Below are positions 1-5,791 of a stretch of DNA of 8,709 nt, in pieces. The notes beneath the pieces were generated by a model. The model ran no database searches and was not told the origin of the DNA. It saw only the letters and a list, made by a program, of their open reading frames with translations. The translations under genes were made by a program, and so were the position numbers. This DNA is from an uncultured Ruminococcus sp. (GTDB lineage Bacteria; Bacillota; Clostridia; Oscillospirales; Ruminococcaceae): assembly GCA_937907215.1 (NCBI GenBank), contig CALESG010000146.1:1-8709 (forward strand). Reading direction: 5' to 3'. Each line of letters begins with the position of its first letter. Position 1 is the stretch's first letter.

Positions 1-237
1 GCCTTTAATCTGATAGCCTTCCAAAGTTTTTGCATCATATACTTAAATTGCAATCTTGCCGCCATTTTCTCTTAAATTATTCAGAGTTGTTTCAAGAAAA
101 ACATCACCGACAGCAAGTTTGCCATCCTCTGTCACATCTTTAAATGCTACCGGAACCACATTAGGTTCACCGCCATTGCAGGTTGCTATATCCCACATAC
201 TTTCAACCAACAGTTTTTTCACATTTTCATTTAACAT
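1..237 (-). pseudogene. Pyridoxamine 5'-phosphate oxidase-like flavoprotein, nonsense-mutated and cut by window edge
   Basis: The frame starts at ATG 237-235 behind a GGAGG at 249-245 (7-nt spacing). It reads 64 residues, including the stretches NGGEPNVVPVAFKDV and GKLAVGDVFLETTLNNL, which resemble the N-terminal half of the small FMN-binding split-barrel (PNPOx-like) proteins common in anaerobes; these are usually about 120-150 residues. A TAA at 45-43 interrupts it. The same frame then continues with VYDAKTLEGYQIKG to the window edge, which is the expected continuation of the family, so the stop is a point mutation and not a natural end. A serine TCA codon changed to TAA would explain it. 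Cofactor and substrate of the intact protein are unknown. An IS-transposase relic sits directly upstream and probably displaced its original promoter. Family call fairly sure; loss of function is inferred. Confidence 0.72.
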
Positions 238-542
238 AAGTAAACCTCCAAAGTACTTCGACTCCTTATTCCATATTTAGCACAAATCTCAACTTGACTT
301 GCTTTTCCTGAAATAAATTCTTCTACTGCTTCTTTTTTGATCTGAGCAGAATACTTTTTATTAGGATTGCCGGCTTTGAAAGCTTCATATCCTTCAACTT
401 TTGCGTTCTTTACCATTTGTCTGAATAATTCTATATGGAGACCATATTTTTTCGATATTCCAGTATAGCTTCCTTTTCCATCAAGATATTCTTGTACCGC
501 CGCTATCCGTTCTTCTTCTGTCATCTTTATTCTTCTTGACAT
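231..542 (-). pseudogene. Truncated IS3/IS150-type transposase OrfA (helix-turn-helix protein)
   Basis: This 103-codon frame begins MSRRIKMTEEERIAAVQEYL. It contains two helix-turn-helix-like units: about residues 8-50 (YTGISKKYGLHIELFRQMV) and about 64-97 (SAQIKKEAVEEFISG, then EICAKYGIRSRS). Tandem units of this kind are typical of OrfA of IS3-family, IS150-group elements, which bind the terminal repeats. OrfA of that group is usually clearly longer and is followed by OrfB with the DDE integrase core. Here the homology stops after about residue 96 (YGIRSRS), the frame runs through the ribosome site and start of the neighbouring flavoprotein gene, and it stops at 231-233. No OrfB is present. 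The start ATG 542-540 follows an AAGGGGG ribosome site. It is a remnant that could still make a DNA-binding fragment but cannot transpose on its own. Confidence 0.7.
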
Positions 543-550
543 AAAATAAC

Positions 551-600
551 CCCCTTAGAATTTACACGTTTTTTGTTTTTTTCGTGTCTTCTCTAAGGGG
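551..600 (-). promoter_or_regulatory. Leader hairpin that covers the transposase ribosome site
   Basis: On the minus strand CCCCTTAG (600-593) is complementary to CTAAGGGG (558-551), and ACACG (587-583) to CGTGT (568-564). The two stems are separated by a 5x5 internal loop and closed by an A-rich 14-nt loop. The 3' arm contains the AAGGGGG ribosome site of the orfA frame. A transcript carrying both arms would hide the ribosome site. This is a known protective design in insertion sequences such as IS10 and IS50 against read-through transcription. The pairing is seen; the function is inferred. Confidence 0.6.
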
Positions 601-609
601 ATTATATCA
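601..609 (-). promoter_or_regulatory. Extended -10 promoter for the IS orfA
   Basis: The minus strand reads TGATATAAT, an exact TGN-TATAAT extended -10. No good -35 is visible 16-18 bases upstream, as is often so with extended -10 promoters. The expected transcription start is near 594, inside the 5' arm of the leader hairpin. Transcripts from this promoter would lack most of that arm and leave the ribosome site open. Confidence 0.5.
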
Positions 610-652
610 TGGTGTACTCTGCCCGATTGCTACCTATATCATAATATCACAA

Positions 653-826
653 CTAAAATTTTCTAACGTTTGTTGCCTGTGCAGATAAGTTTTTATTGTA
701 TTTTTCCAGTGCATCAGATATCTTATGATACACTACCTGATTCGGATAACGTCTATAATCTGCAAAAACGGAAATTCCGGTATGATAAAAATGCGTTAAA
801 GAAGATCGTTCAAGAGGTTCATACAC
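653..826 (-). other. Open reading stretch of unknown nature downstream of the recombinase
   Basis: The interval between the IS relic and the recombinase stop holds no recognised gene. One minus-strand frame is open from inside the recombinase end down to a TAG at 655-653 and reads in part SVFADYRRYPNQVVYHKISD. Its composition is protein-like, and a GTG at 826-824 could start it, but there is no ribosome site and I recognise no family. It may be the tail of a decayed gene or chance. Confidence 0.15.
764..779 (-). terminator. Weak terminator candidate after the recombinase
   Basis: About 17 bases past the recombinase stop, the minus strand has CGGAATTTCCG (779-769) followed directly by TTTTT (768-764). 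The stem is only four pairs with a three-base loop, so termination would be inefficient. It is in the right place for a factor-independent terminator. Confidence 0.3.
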
Positions 827-1683
827 TTCACCTTTTGCGTAAGATTTGCACTTCCATATACATTGAGCGTGAATGATACATTTTTGTGACCAAGAATTTC
901 AGAAAGAGATTTAATATCAAAATCAGGTATTTCAATCGCTCTGACCGCAAATGTATGACGCAACTCATGAAATTTGATTTTAGAAAGATTGTTGCGTTTC
1001 AGAAATCTTTCAAAGTACTGACGATATGTCCTCGGCTCAGTCGGTTTGGTCTTACCGGTGAGAAAATATACATCGGGATTATCAGAGTAATATTTCTCCA
1101 GAATTTTCCCAAGCAAGGAAGGATATGGAATAGTACGAATAGAACTTTTGGTTTTAGGTAAACCGATGTGAATGTTTGAAGTCTGTTTTCTCTTATCATA
1201 GATACGTTGTACCGTTCTGTTAACAGAGATTGTTTTTTCAACAAGAGAAATGTCACTCATTTTCAGTCCGCAGAGTTCTCCGATACGCAAACCTGTCATA
1301 AGGCAGATAAGGATTCCTGCGGACTTACGATTCAGATCAAGGTAAATGCATTGAATCAGATTTTGTTCATCTTCTTTAGACAAAGAAATTACACGATGGA
1401 CGGTATTGTCTTTCGGATAATCAATCAAGTCCCAGTTCAGCAAGGGAATGACACTCTGCTTGTAGGCATACTCAAGTGCAAGTTTCAGCACAAGAATCAC
1501 ATCACGAATTGTCTTGATTGTAAGTCCTCCATTTTTGTCGAGTCTACCCTCATCGTACAGATACAAAATATATTTCTGAATATCTGACTCGGTAATACTA
1601 CCAATCTTCTGCTTACCAAAATAGGGAATCAGATGATTTTCTGTAATGAGAACAAAGTTTGCATGAGTAGACGCTGTCACCAT
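796..1683 (-). CDS. Tyrosine recombinase (probable hsdS invertase), 5' end disrupted
   Basis: This is a phage-integrase-family site-specific recombinase, which cuts and rejoins DNA through a tyrosine. Counting from the ATG at 1683, the N-terminal core-binding domain covers about residues 1-90. The catalytic set is complete: Arg133 in GLRIGEL, Lys177 in LPKTKSS, His239/Arg242 in HELRHTF, His266 in LGHKN and Tyr276 in NVYGS. The 295 residues are somewhat short at the N-terminus. The frame continues upstream in phase for at least 14 family-like residues (FKTLVNEWLIAKKT) without any start codon or ribosome site, so ATG 1683 is only a default start. The likely original start is ATG 1741, which is out of frame. 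The gene lies 100 bases outside the left 47-bp repeat, where dedicated recombinases of inverting hsdS loci normally sit, so flipping hsdS is its inferred job. Product very likely recombinase-family; current activity doubtful. Confidence 0.88.
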   Translation of the reverse strand: MVTASTHANFVLITENHLIPYFGKQKIGSITESDIQKYILYLYDEGRLDKNGGLTIKTIRDVILVLKLALEYAYKQSVIPLLNWDLIDYPKDNTVHRVISLSKEDEQNLIQCIYLDLNRKSAGILICLMTGLRIGELCGLKMSDISLVEKTISVNRTVQRIYDKRKQTSNIHIGLPKTKSSIRTIPYPSLLGKILEKYYSDNPDVYFLTGKTKPTEPRTYRQYFERFLKRNNLSKIKFHELRHTFAVRAIEIPDFDIKSLSEILGHKNVSFTLNVYGSANLTQKVKCMNLLNDLL

Positions 1684-1741
1684 AGTTTTTTTAGCGATAA
1701 GCCATTCGTTGACAAGCGTCTTAAACTGTGTGTTTAGTCAT
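1684..1741 (-). other. Frame-shifted 5' end of the recombinase gene
   Basis: ATG 1741-1739 has the best ribosome site of the area but yields only MTKHTV before TAA at 1723-1721. From 1725 leftwards the body frame reads FKTLVNEWLIAKKT and joins the recombinase at 1683. The break falls next to CACACA (1732-1727). One more CA unit would read MTKHTQFKTLVNEWL in one frame. The change is therefore a 2-base loss (or 1-base gain), a sequencing error, or a site of translational recoding (GTT TAA G). The join is seen; the cause is inference. Confidence 0.6.
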
Positions 1742-1749
1742 TAAGACCA

Positions 1750-1754
1750 CCTCC
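1750..1754 (-). promoter_or_regulatory. Ribosome binding site of the recombinase gene
   Basis: GGAGG on the minus strand lies 8 bases before ATG 1741. It is the only convincing ribosome site upstream of the recombinase and is the reason to think translation was meant to begin at 1741 and not at 1683. Confidence 0.6.
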
Positions 1755-1761
1755 ACACATC

Positions 1762-1790
1762 AGTTTACTATATACTTTAGTTCTCCTCAA
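1762..1790 (-). promoter_or_regulatory. Possible recombinase promoter overlapping the left inverted repeat
   Basis: TTGAGG (1790-1785) and TAAACT (1767-1762) are 17 bases apart, each matching the consensus at four of six positions. An alternative -10, TATAGT, lies at 1772-1767 with no good -35. The TTGAGG element is the outermost end of the 47-bp repeat, so recombinase bound there could repress its own transcription. This is weak evidence by eye. Confidence 0.3.
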
Positions 1791-1830
1791 GTAACGGTCT
1801 TGATAAGCTTGTCCCGAAGCTTAGGTTTCC
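1784..1830 (+). repeat. Left 47-bp inverted repeat (IR1-L) of the hsdS inversion
   Basis: Identical, in reverse complement, to 4165-4211 over all 47 bases, with mismatches immediately on both sides. It encodes residues SSSNGLDKLVPKLRF of HsdS on each copy, from the fifth codon. It contains the dyad TAAGCTT-GTCCCG-AAGCTTA (1804-1823): two 7-bp arms around a 6-bp asymmetric spacer, the form expected of a tyrosine recombinase core site. Confidence 0.93.
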
Positions 1831-2995
1831 GGAATTTGTCGGGGAGTGGAGAAAGTATAAAATATCGGATTTTGCTGATGTTATTGGTGGCGGAACGCCT
1901 GACACTAGCAATTCTGAATTTTGGAATGGAAATATACAATGGTTTACACCGACAGAAGTAGGACATTCAAAATATGTATTTAAAAGTAAAAGGCAAATTA
2001 CAAAGTTAGGATTGGATAGGTCAAGTGCTAAAATATTACCAGTAGGTTCAATCTTATTAAGTACAAGAGCAACTGTCGGCGAAGTTTCTATATCAATGCA
2101 AGAGTGTGCCACAAATCAAGGCTTTCAATCTCTTGTTATAAGCAATGATTTCAACAATGAATTTTGCTACTACCTTATGCAGACAAAAAAGTTAGAGCTG
2201 ATAACAAAAGCAAGCGGTTCAACATTTATAGAGATTTCAAACAAGGAAGTCAAAAACATATCTTGCTTAATCCCCATCATTCAAGAGCAACAAAAAATTG
2301 CTTCTTTCCTTACCCTCCTTGACAAAAGAATCGCCAAACAGCGGGAGCTGGTGGAAAGTCTTAAGTCGTATAAAAGAGGATTGCTTTCAAGGCTTTTTCC
2401 GCAGAATGGGGAGAGTGAGCCGAGATTGAGATTTTCAGGACATAGTGGTGTATGGAGAATAGTAAAAATCGGTGAAATCGGTTCAGTTTCCATGTGTAAA
2501 AGAATCTTCAAGGAACAAACCTCTCCAAATGGAGATATCCCTTTCTATAAAATTGGAACATTTGGTGGAAAAGAAGATTCATATATATCAAGAAGTCTGT
2601 TTGAAGAATATAAAAGCAAATATCCTTACCCCAAAAACGGTGACATCCTATTATCTGCCTCTGGAAGTATTGGACGTACAGTAGTATACAGGGGGAAAGA
2701 TGAATATTTTCAAGATTCAAACATTGTTTGGGTCAATCATGATGATAGTATTACAAATAATTATCTGAAACAACTATATAATGTCATTCAATGGACAGGA
2801 ATTGAGGGTAGCACCATTAAGCGACTTTACAACGACAACATTTTGAACACATATATTCCTTTGCCCAAATTATCCGAACAAAATGATATTTCAAGATTTC
2901 TCAATCAATTTGACGAACAAATATCTCAAAACGAGAACAATCTTTTACTGCTTGAAAGCCTGAAAAGCAGTATGGTACAAAACTTATTTATATAA
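1784..2995 (+). CDS. hsdS: Silent hsdS cassette: Type I specificity subunit without a start codon
   Basis: This is a second specificity-subunit frame of 403 codons, opposite in direction to the expressed hsdS. It enters from a TAG at 1778-1780 and has no ATG or ribosome site at its beginning. The first ATG in frame is at 2012, inside the first recognition domain, so it cannot be a normal start. Domains: shared leader (SSSNGLDKLVPKLRFP), first target-recognition domain about residues 20-165 (VIGGGTPDTSNSEFW, ILLSTRATVGEVS), central coiled coil about 166-205 (EQQKIASFLTLLDKRIAKQR, ESLKSYKRG), second recognition domain about 220-360 (GDILLSASGSIGRTVVYRG), and a final helix ending MVQNLFI. Both recognition domains differ from those of the expressed gene. 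No internal stop is present, so it is intact and stored, not decayed. Inversion at the 47-bp repeats would put it behind the fixed start of hsdS as a protein of 407 residues. Confidence 0.9.
   Translation, partial: SSSNGLDKLVPKLRFPEFVGEWRKYKISDFADVIGGGTPDTSNSEFWNGNIQWFTPTEVGHSKYVFKSKRQITKLGLDRSSAKILPVGSILLSTRATVGEVSISMQECATNQGFQSLVISNDFNNEFCYYLMQTKKLELITKASGSTFIEISNKEVKNISCLIPIIQEQQKIASFLTLLDKRIAKQRELVESLKSYKRGLLSRLFPQNGESEPRLRFSGHSGVWRIVKIGEIGSVSMCKRIFKEQTSPNGDIPFYKIGTFGGKEDSYISRSLFEEYKSKYPYPKNGDILLSASGSIGRTVVYRGKDEYFQDSNIVWVNHDDSITNNYLKQLYNVIQWTGIEGSTIKRLYNDNILNTYIPLPKLSEQNDISRFLNQFDEQISQNENNLLLLESLKSSMVQNLFI
2363..2379 (+). repeat. Inner 17-bp inverted repeat (IR2-L)
   Basis: AAGTCGTATAAAAGAGG is the exact reverse complement of 3610-3626. 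It encodes KSYKRG at the end of the central coiled coil, on a codon boundary in both copies. The flanking 12 bases upstream match at 8 positions. It is a second in-frame crossover point that would exchange only the second recognition domain. Confidence 0.8.
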
Positions 2996-4223
2996 ACATT
3001 AAACTAATCAGACTGTTTTTATAATCATCCAAATTAGCCAATAGTTTTTCCTCGTGTTCTATCTTAATTTCGCATTTCTCAATAGTATCGGCAATTAGTT
3101 TCTGTTCTTCATAGCAAGGCATTTCAATACAAACGTTCAAAAATTCTTCTGCATAGATACGATATTGTCCATACATTACACCTTGTCGCAGTCTTACTAT
3201 CTCATATAGGATAGCAGGTTGCTTTATTATTGAACTAATTACAGACGGAATAGCATTATCATTGACTTGGAATATTTCATATACATCTGAGATAACGGCA
3301 CTGCCATACTTGTTTAATCCGATAGAGCCTACATCAAGATTATTGGAACTATAAATAAAGTCATTAAAATCAGTTCTCTTATAGAGTTTATCGTCGCTTT
3401 TAACAAGATAACTACGATCATATCTATCTCCCTTAAATGCAACCCCGATTTCTGCAATAAACGCCATTAGTGGCTCGGTATCAGTTGGCACTTGCTTTAT
3501 TGCTTTAGGTGTCATATAGAATCCAATAGGACGTTTACTCCATTCTGGGAATGGATTTCCGTCCTTATCCTTAAAGCAAATTTTCCTGTTGAAAATGGCG
3601 GATAACACACCTCTTTTATACGACTTCAAGCTTTCTACAAGTTGTTTCTGCTTATCAATTTTCTTATCGAGTAATTCCAAAAAAGAGAGTATTTTTTTTT
3701 GTTCTTTTGTGTTTGGGTAATTAATAGAGATTTTTCCGATTTCCTCGGCTTTTACATGAACGACGGATTTCCCCTGTGCAACTTTAGCTATCTTATCATT
3801 TATCACATGGTTTATAATGAAGCTTACTATTCTACCGTCAATGAGATTTGTTCTATATATGTTCAAATCGCCAGCAAGAATAACCCCCGGGATCATAACA
3901 CACGTTGCAGTAGCGATTTCTTCAGGAGTTTCTCCTGATGTGGGAATTATAACATCACCAATTTTGCTGTAATATGTTTCAGAAACGATTTTATCCGTTT
4001 TTCTTTTTATTTCATAAGTCACTTCATCATATGTGGTGTAAAGCTCACCATACAAAATAAATGGTGTTCCTGTTTCTGATATATCAGCTTTGGATAGCGG
4101 AGCACCTTTAGTGAAAGTTCCTATGTCACCTAATCTCGTTGTCTTCCACTCATCTGAAAACTGAGGAAACCTAAGCTTCGGGACAAGCTTATCAAGACCG
4201 TTACTTGAGGATACATTTCCCAT
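2988..4223 (-). CDS. hsdS: Type I restriction-modification specificity subunit HsdS (expressed copy)
   Basis: HsdS chooses the bipartite DNA target of the complex and holds two HsdM and, for cleavage, two HsdR subunits. It has 411 residues, close to the 404 of EcoR124I HsdS. Domains: short leader 1-23, first target-recognition domain about 24-170, central coiled coil about 171-212 (KEQKKILSFLELLDKKIDKQ, ESLKSYKRG), second recognition domain about 228-370, and a C-terminal helix to 411. The start ATG 4223 lies five bases after the hsdM TGA, with GGAGG at 4238-4234 inside the hsdM end, so the two are translationally coupled. Only MGNV lies outside the 47-bp repeat; from Ser5 onward the gene is exchangeable. 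Its stop overlaps the stop of the opposed silent copy by 8 bp. The recognition sequence cannot be read from the protein. Confidence 0.95.
   Translation of the reverse strand: MGNVSSSNGLDKLVPKLRFPQFSDEWKTTRLGDIGTFTKGAPLSKADISETGTPFILYGELYTTYDEVTYEIKRKTDKIVSETYYSKIGDVIIPTSGETPEEIATATCVMIPGVILAGDLNIYRTNLIDGRIVSFIINHVINDKIAKVAQGKSVVHVKAEEIGKISINYPNTKEQKKILSFLELLDKKIDKQKQLVESLKSYKRGVLSAIFNRKICFKDKDGNPFPEWSKRPIGFYMTPKAIKQVPTDTEPLMAFIAEIGVAFKGDRYDRSYLVKSDDKLYKRTDFNDFIYSSNNLDVGSIGLNKYGSAVISDVYEIFQVNDNAIPSVISSIIKQPAILYEIVRLRQGVMYGQYRIYAEEFLNVCIEMPCYEEQKLIADTIEKCEIKIEHEEKLLANLDDYKNSLISLMFI
3610..3626 (-). repeat. Inner 17-bp inverted repeat (IR2-R)
   Basis: Partner of 2363-2379, identical in reverse complement. 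In the expressed hsdS it covers codons 200-205 (KSYKRG). Recombination here keeps the reading frame and joins the first recognition domain of one copy to the second domain of the other. Confidence 0.8.
4165..4211 (-). repeat. Right 47-bp inverted repeat (IR1-R) of the hsdS inversion
   Basis: Perfect partner of 1784-1830. It begins at codon 5 of the expressed hsdS, just behind the fixed ribosome site and ATG, and contains the same TAAGCTT dyad with its 6-bp spacer (4172-4191). Confidence 0.93.
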
Positions 4224-4228
4224 AAAAA

Positions 4229-5791
4229 TCAGTCCTCCTCGCCAAACGGAAACGACAAGCCGAGTTCATCAAAATAGGGCTTTAACTCCTTGTCAATTTC
4301 TTTAATTTCTTTATTCAATCTGCGGATATTTGCGGCAACTTCGTCAAGATCGATTTCCGGTTCAGGCTCAAAGGTATCGACATATCGGGGTATATTGAGA
4401 TTAAAACCGTTCTCGGCAATCTCCGCCATCGTTGCCACATGAGCAAACTTTTCAACATCTTCACGCTGTTCGTATGCGTTTACAATTTTGTCAATATCGC
4501 ATTCACGCAGAATATTCTGATTTTTACCTGCCTCAAAGTCCTTTGATGCATCGATGAACATAATGTTATCCGTGTTGCTGCCTCTGTTTTTTCTCAGTAC
4601 AAGAACACACACAGGAATTCCCGTTCCAAAGAACAGATTGGCAGGCAGACCGATTACTGCATCAAGCACATTGAGATTTTCAATCAGGAACTTTCTAATC
4701 GTTTCTTCTGCACCGCCTCTGAACAGTACACCATGGGGCAGAAGTACAACCGCACGTCCGTCCTCGTCCATGTGATACACCATGTGCTGAACAAATGCAA
4801 AATCAGCCTTTGACTTCGGAGCAAGTTTTCCGTATTGGTTGAAACGGTCATCCTCTAAAAACTTGCTGTCAGCAGACCATTTCGCAGAATACGGAGGATT
4901 AGCAACCTGTACTCTGAAATGCTCCTCACCGAAATAATCGTGTTCCAGCGTGTCACCGTTATAAATTTCAAAATTACGGTACGGAATACCACGCAGAATC
5001 ATATTCATTCTTGCAAGGTTATACGTAGTGGAGGTCAGTTCCTGTCCGTAATAAAGTCTGACATTTGCATAATTTTTCAGGCGGAGCAGGAGCGAACCCG
5101 AACCGCAGGTGGGGTCGGCAGCCGACTTTACATCAGTAAGCCCCAAACAAGCAAGACGACACAACAGTTCCGCAGGACCGGACGGCGTATAGAATTCACC
5201 AGCCTTTTTGCCTGCGGTAGCTGCAAATTGTCCAATCAGATATTCATAAGCATTGCCCAGAACATCAATTTTTGTATCGTCTACACCAAAATTGATTTCG
5301 TCAAGCGATGCAATCAGCTTTGACATGACAGCACTTCTTTCACGAACGGAATGACCGAGTCTTGTTGAATCAAGCTGCATATCCGAAAATAGTCCCTCAA
5401 AATCTTGTTGACTGTCATTGCCAATCGTCGACTCCATAAGCGAGTTGATAGCCTTTTGCAGAAATTCAATGTCAAAGGAACGATTTTCAACCATTTTAAC
5501 CATGTTGCGGAACAAATGCTGCGGTTCAATGACAAAACCGAGGTCACGCAGCGATTCCTCAATCACTGCTTCTTTGTATTCATCATCTTCCCACGCCTTT
5601 TCATAGGTGATGTTATCATCTTTCAGAATTTTCTCCATGTAACGTTCTGTTTTGTCGGACAGATAGTAATAGAAAATCATTCCGAGAATATAGTTCTTAA
5701 ATTCATATGCCTCCATGTTTCCACGGAGTGCATTTGCCATTGCCCAAAGTTTCTGGCAAAGTTCTTTCTGATGCTGTTGGATATTGTCCAT
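4229..5791 (-). CDS. hsdM: Type I restriction-modification DNA adenine methyltransferase subunit HsdM
   Basis: HsdM transfers a methyl group from S-adenosylmethionine to N6 of adenine in the target selected by HsdS. Two HsdM with one HsdS form the methylase, and HsdR joins for restriction. It has 520 residues, the usual length. The N-terminal helical HsdM_N domain covers about 8-140 (LCQKLWAMANALRGNMEAYE). The methylase domain has the SAM motif DPTCGSGS at 226-233 and the catalytic NPPY at 298-301, and is preceded by GEFYTPSGPAELL (about 198-210). The C-terminal tail has charged helices (LNKEIKEIDKELKPYF) that fit contact with HsdS. The start ATG 5791 is preceded by GGAGG at 5808-5804 at a rather long 12-base distance, and no better start exists. 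It is second in the hsdR-hsdM-hsdS order, 88 bases after hsdR. All key residues are present. Confidence 0.97.
   Translation of the reverse strand: MDNIQQHQKELCQKLWAMANALRGNMEAYEFKNYILGMIFYYYLSDKTERYMEKILKDDNITYEKAWEDDEYKEAVIEESLRDLGFVIEPQHLFRNMVKMVENRSFDIEFLQKAINSLMESTIGNDSQQDFEGLFSDMQLDSTRLGHSVRERSAVMSKLIASLDEINFGVDDTKIDVLGNAYEYLIGQFAATAGKKAGEFYTPSGPAELLCRLACLGLTDVKSAADPTCGSGSLLLRLKNYANVRLYYGQELTSTTYNLARMNMILRGIPYRNFEIYNGDTLEHDYFGEEHFRVQVANPPYSAKWSADSKFLEDDRFNQYGKLAPKSKADFAFVQHMVYHMDEDGRAVVLLPHGVLFRGGAEETIRKFLIENLNVLDAVIGLPANLFFGTGIPVCVLVLRKNRGSNTDNIMFIDASKDFEAGKNQNILRECDIDKIVNAYEQREDVEKFAHVATMAEIAENGFNLNIPRYVDTFEPEPEIDLDEVAANIRRLNKEIKEIDKELKPYFDELGLSFPFGEED

Larger units (their letters stand above)
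245..625 (-). mobile_element. Relic of an IS3-family insertion sequence (left end plus partial orfA)
   Basis: The orfA fragment together with its leader hairpin and promoter looks like the left end of an IS3/IS150-type element whose remaining part is missing. The inner break lies around 245-270, where OrfA similarity ends just before the GGAGG of the flavoprotein gene. The outer end could not be fixed: it lies somewhere upstream of the promoter, between about 610 and 650, and no target duplication or opposite terminal repeat was found in the window. Boundaries are therefore approximate. Confidence 0.5.
1784..4211. other. Invertible specificity segment (two opposed hsdS copies)
   Basis: The segment is bounded by perfect 47-bp inverted repeats, holds an expressed and a silent hsdS tail to tail, and is nearly symmetric: the 47-bp pair, the 17-bp pair and the stop-codon overlap are all centred within about six bases of one another near 2992-2998. 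A tyrosine recombinase gene lies just outside. This is the arrangement of known phase-variable Type I loci (for example SpnIII of Streptococcus pneumoniae). Inversion itself cannot be seen in one sequence. Confidence 0.88.

Noticed and set aside
569..582. T-rich tract (plus strand) as a phase-variable homopolymer
   Set aside because: It is the loop of the IS leader hairpin, interrupted by a G, and lies outside any coding frame.
1207..1587. Plus-strand 126-codon frame opposite the recombinase
   Set aside because: It is antisense to the catalytic domain, whose residues are all intact on the minus strand.
1720..1726. Programmed +1 frameshift at GTT TAA G in the recombinase
   Set aside because: There is no upstream stimulatory ribosome-site sequence or downstream structure, and the tRNA re-pairing would be poor; kept only as an alternative to a true frameshift.
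2012..2995. The plus-strand hsdS as an independent gene starting at ATG 2012
   Set aside because: That ATG lies inside the first recognition domain, the frame and homology extend back to 1784, and no ribosome site precedes it.
4919..5323. Long plus-strand open frame opposite hsdM
   Set aside because: It is wholly antisense to a clearly functional hsdM with all motifs, with no ribosome site and no recognisable domain.
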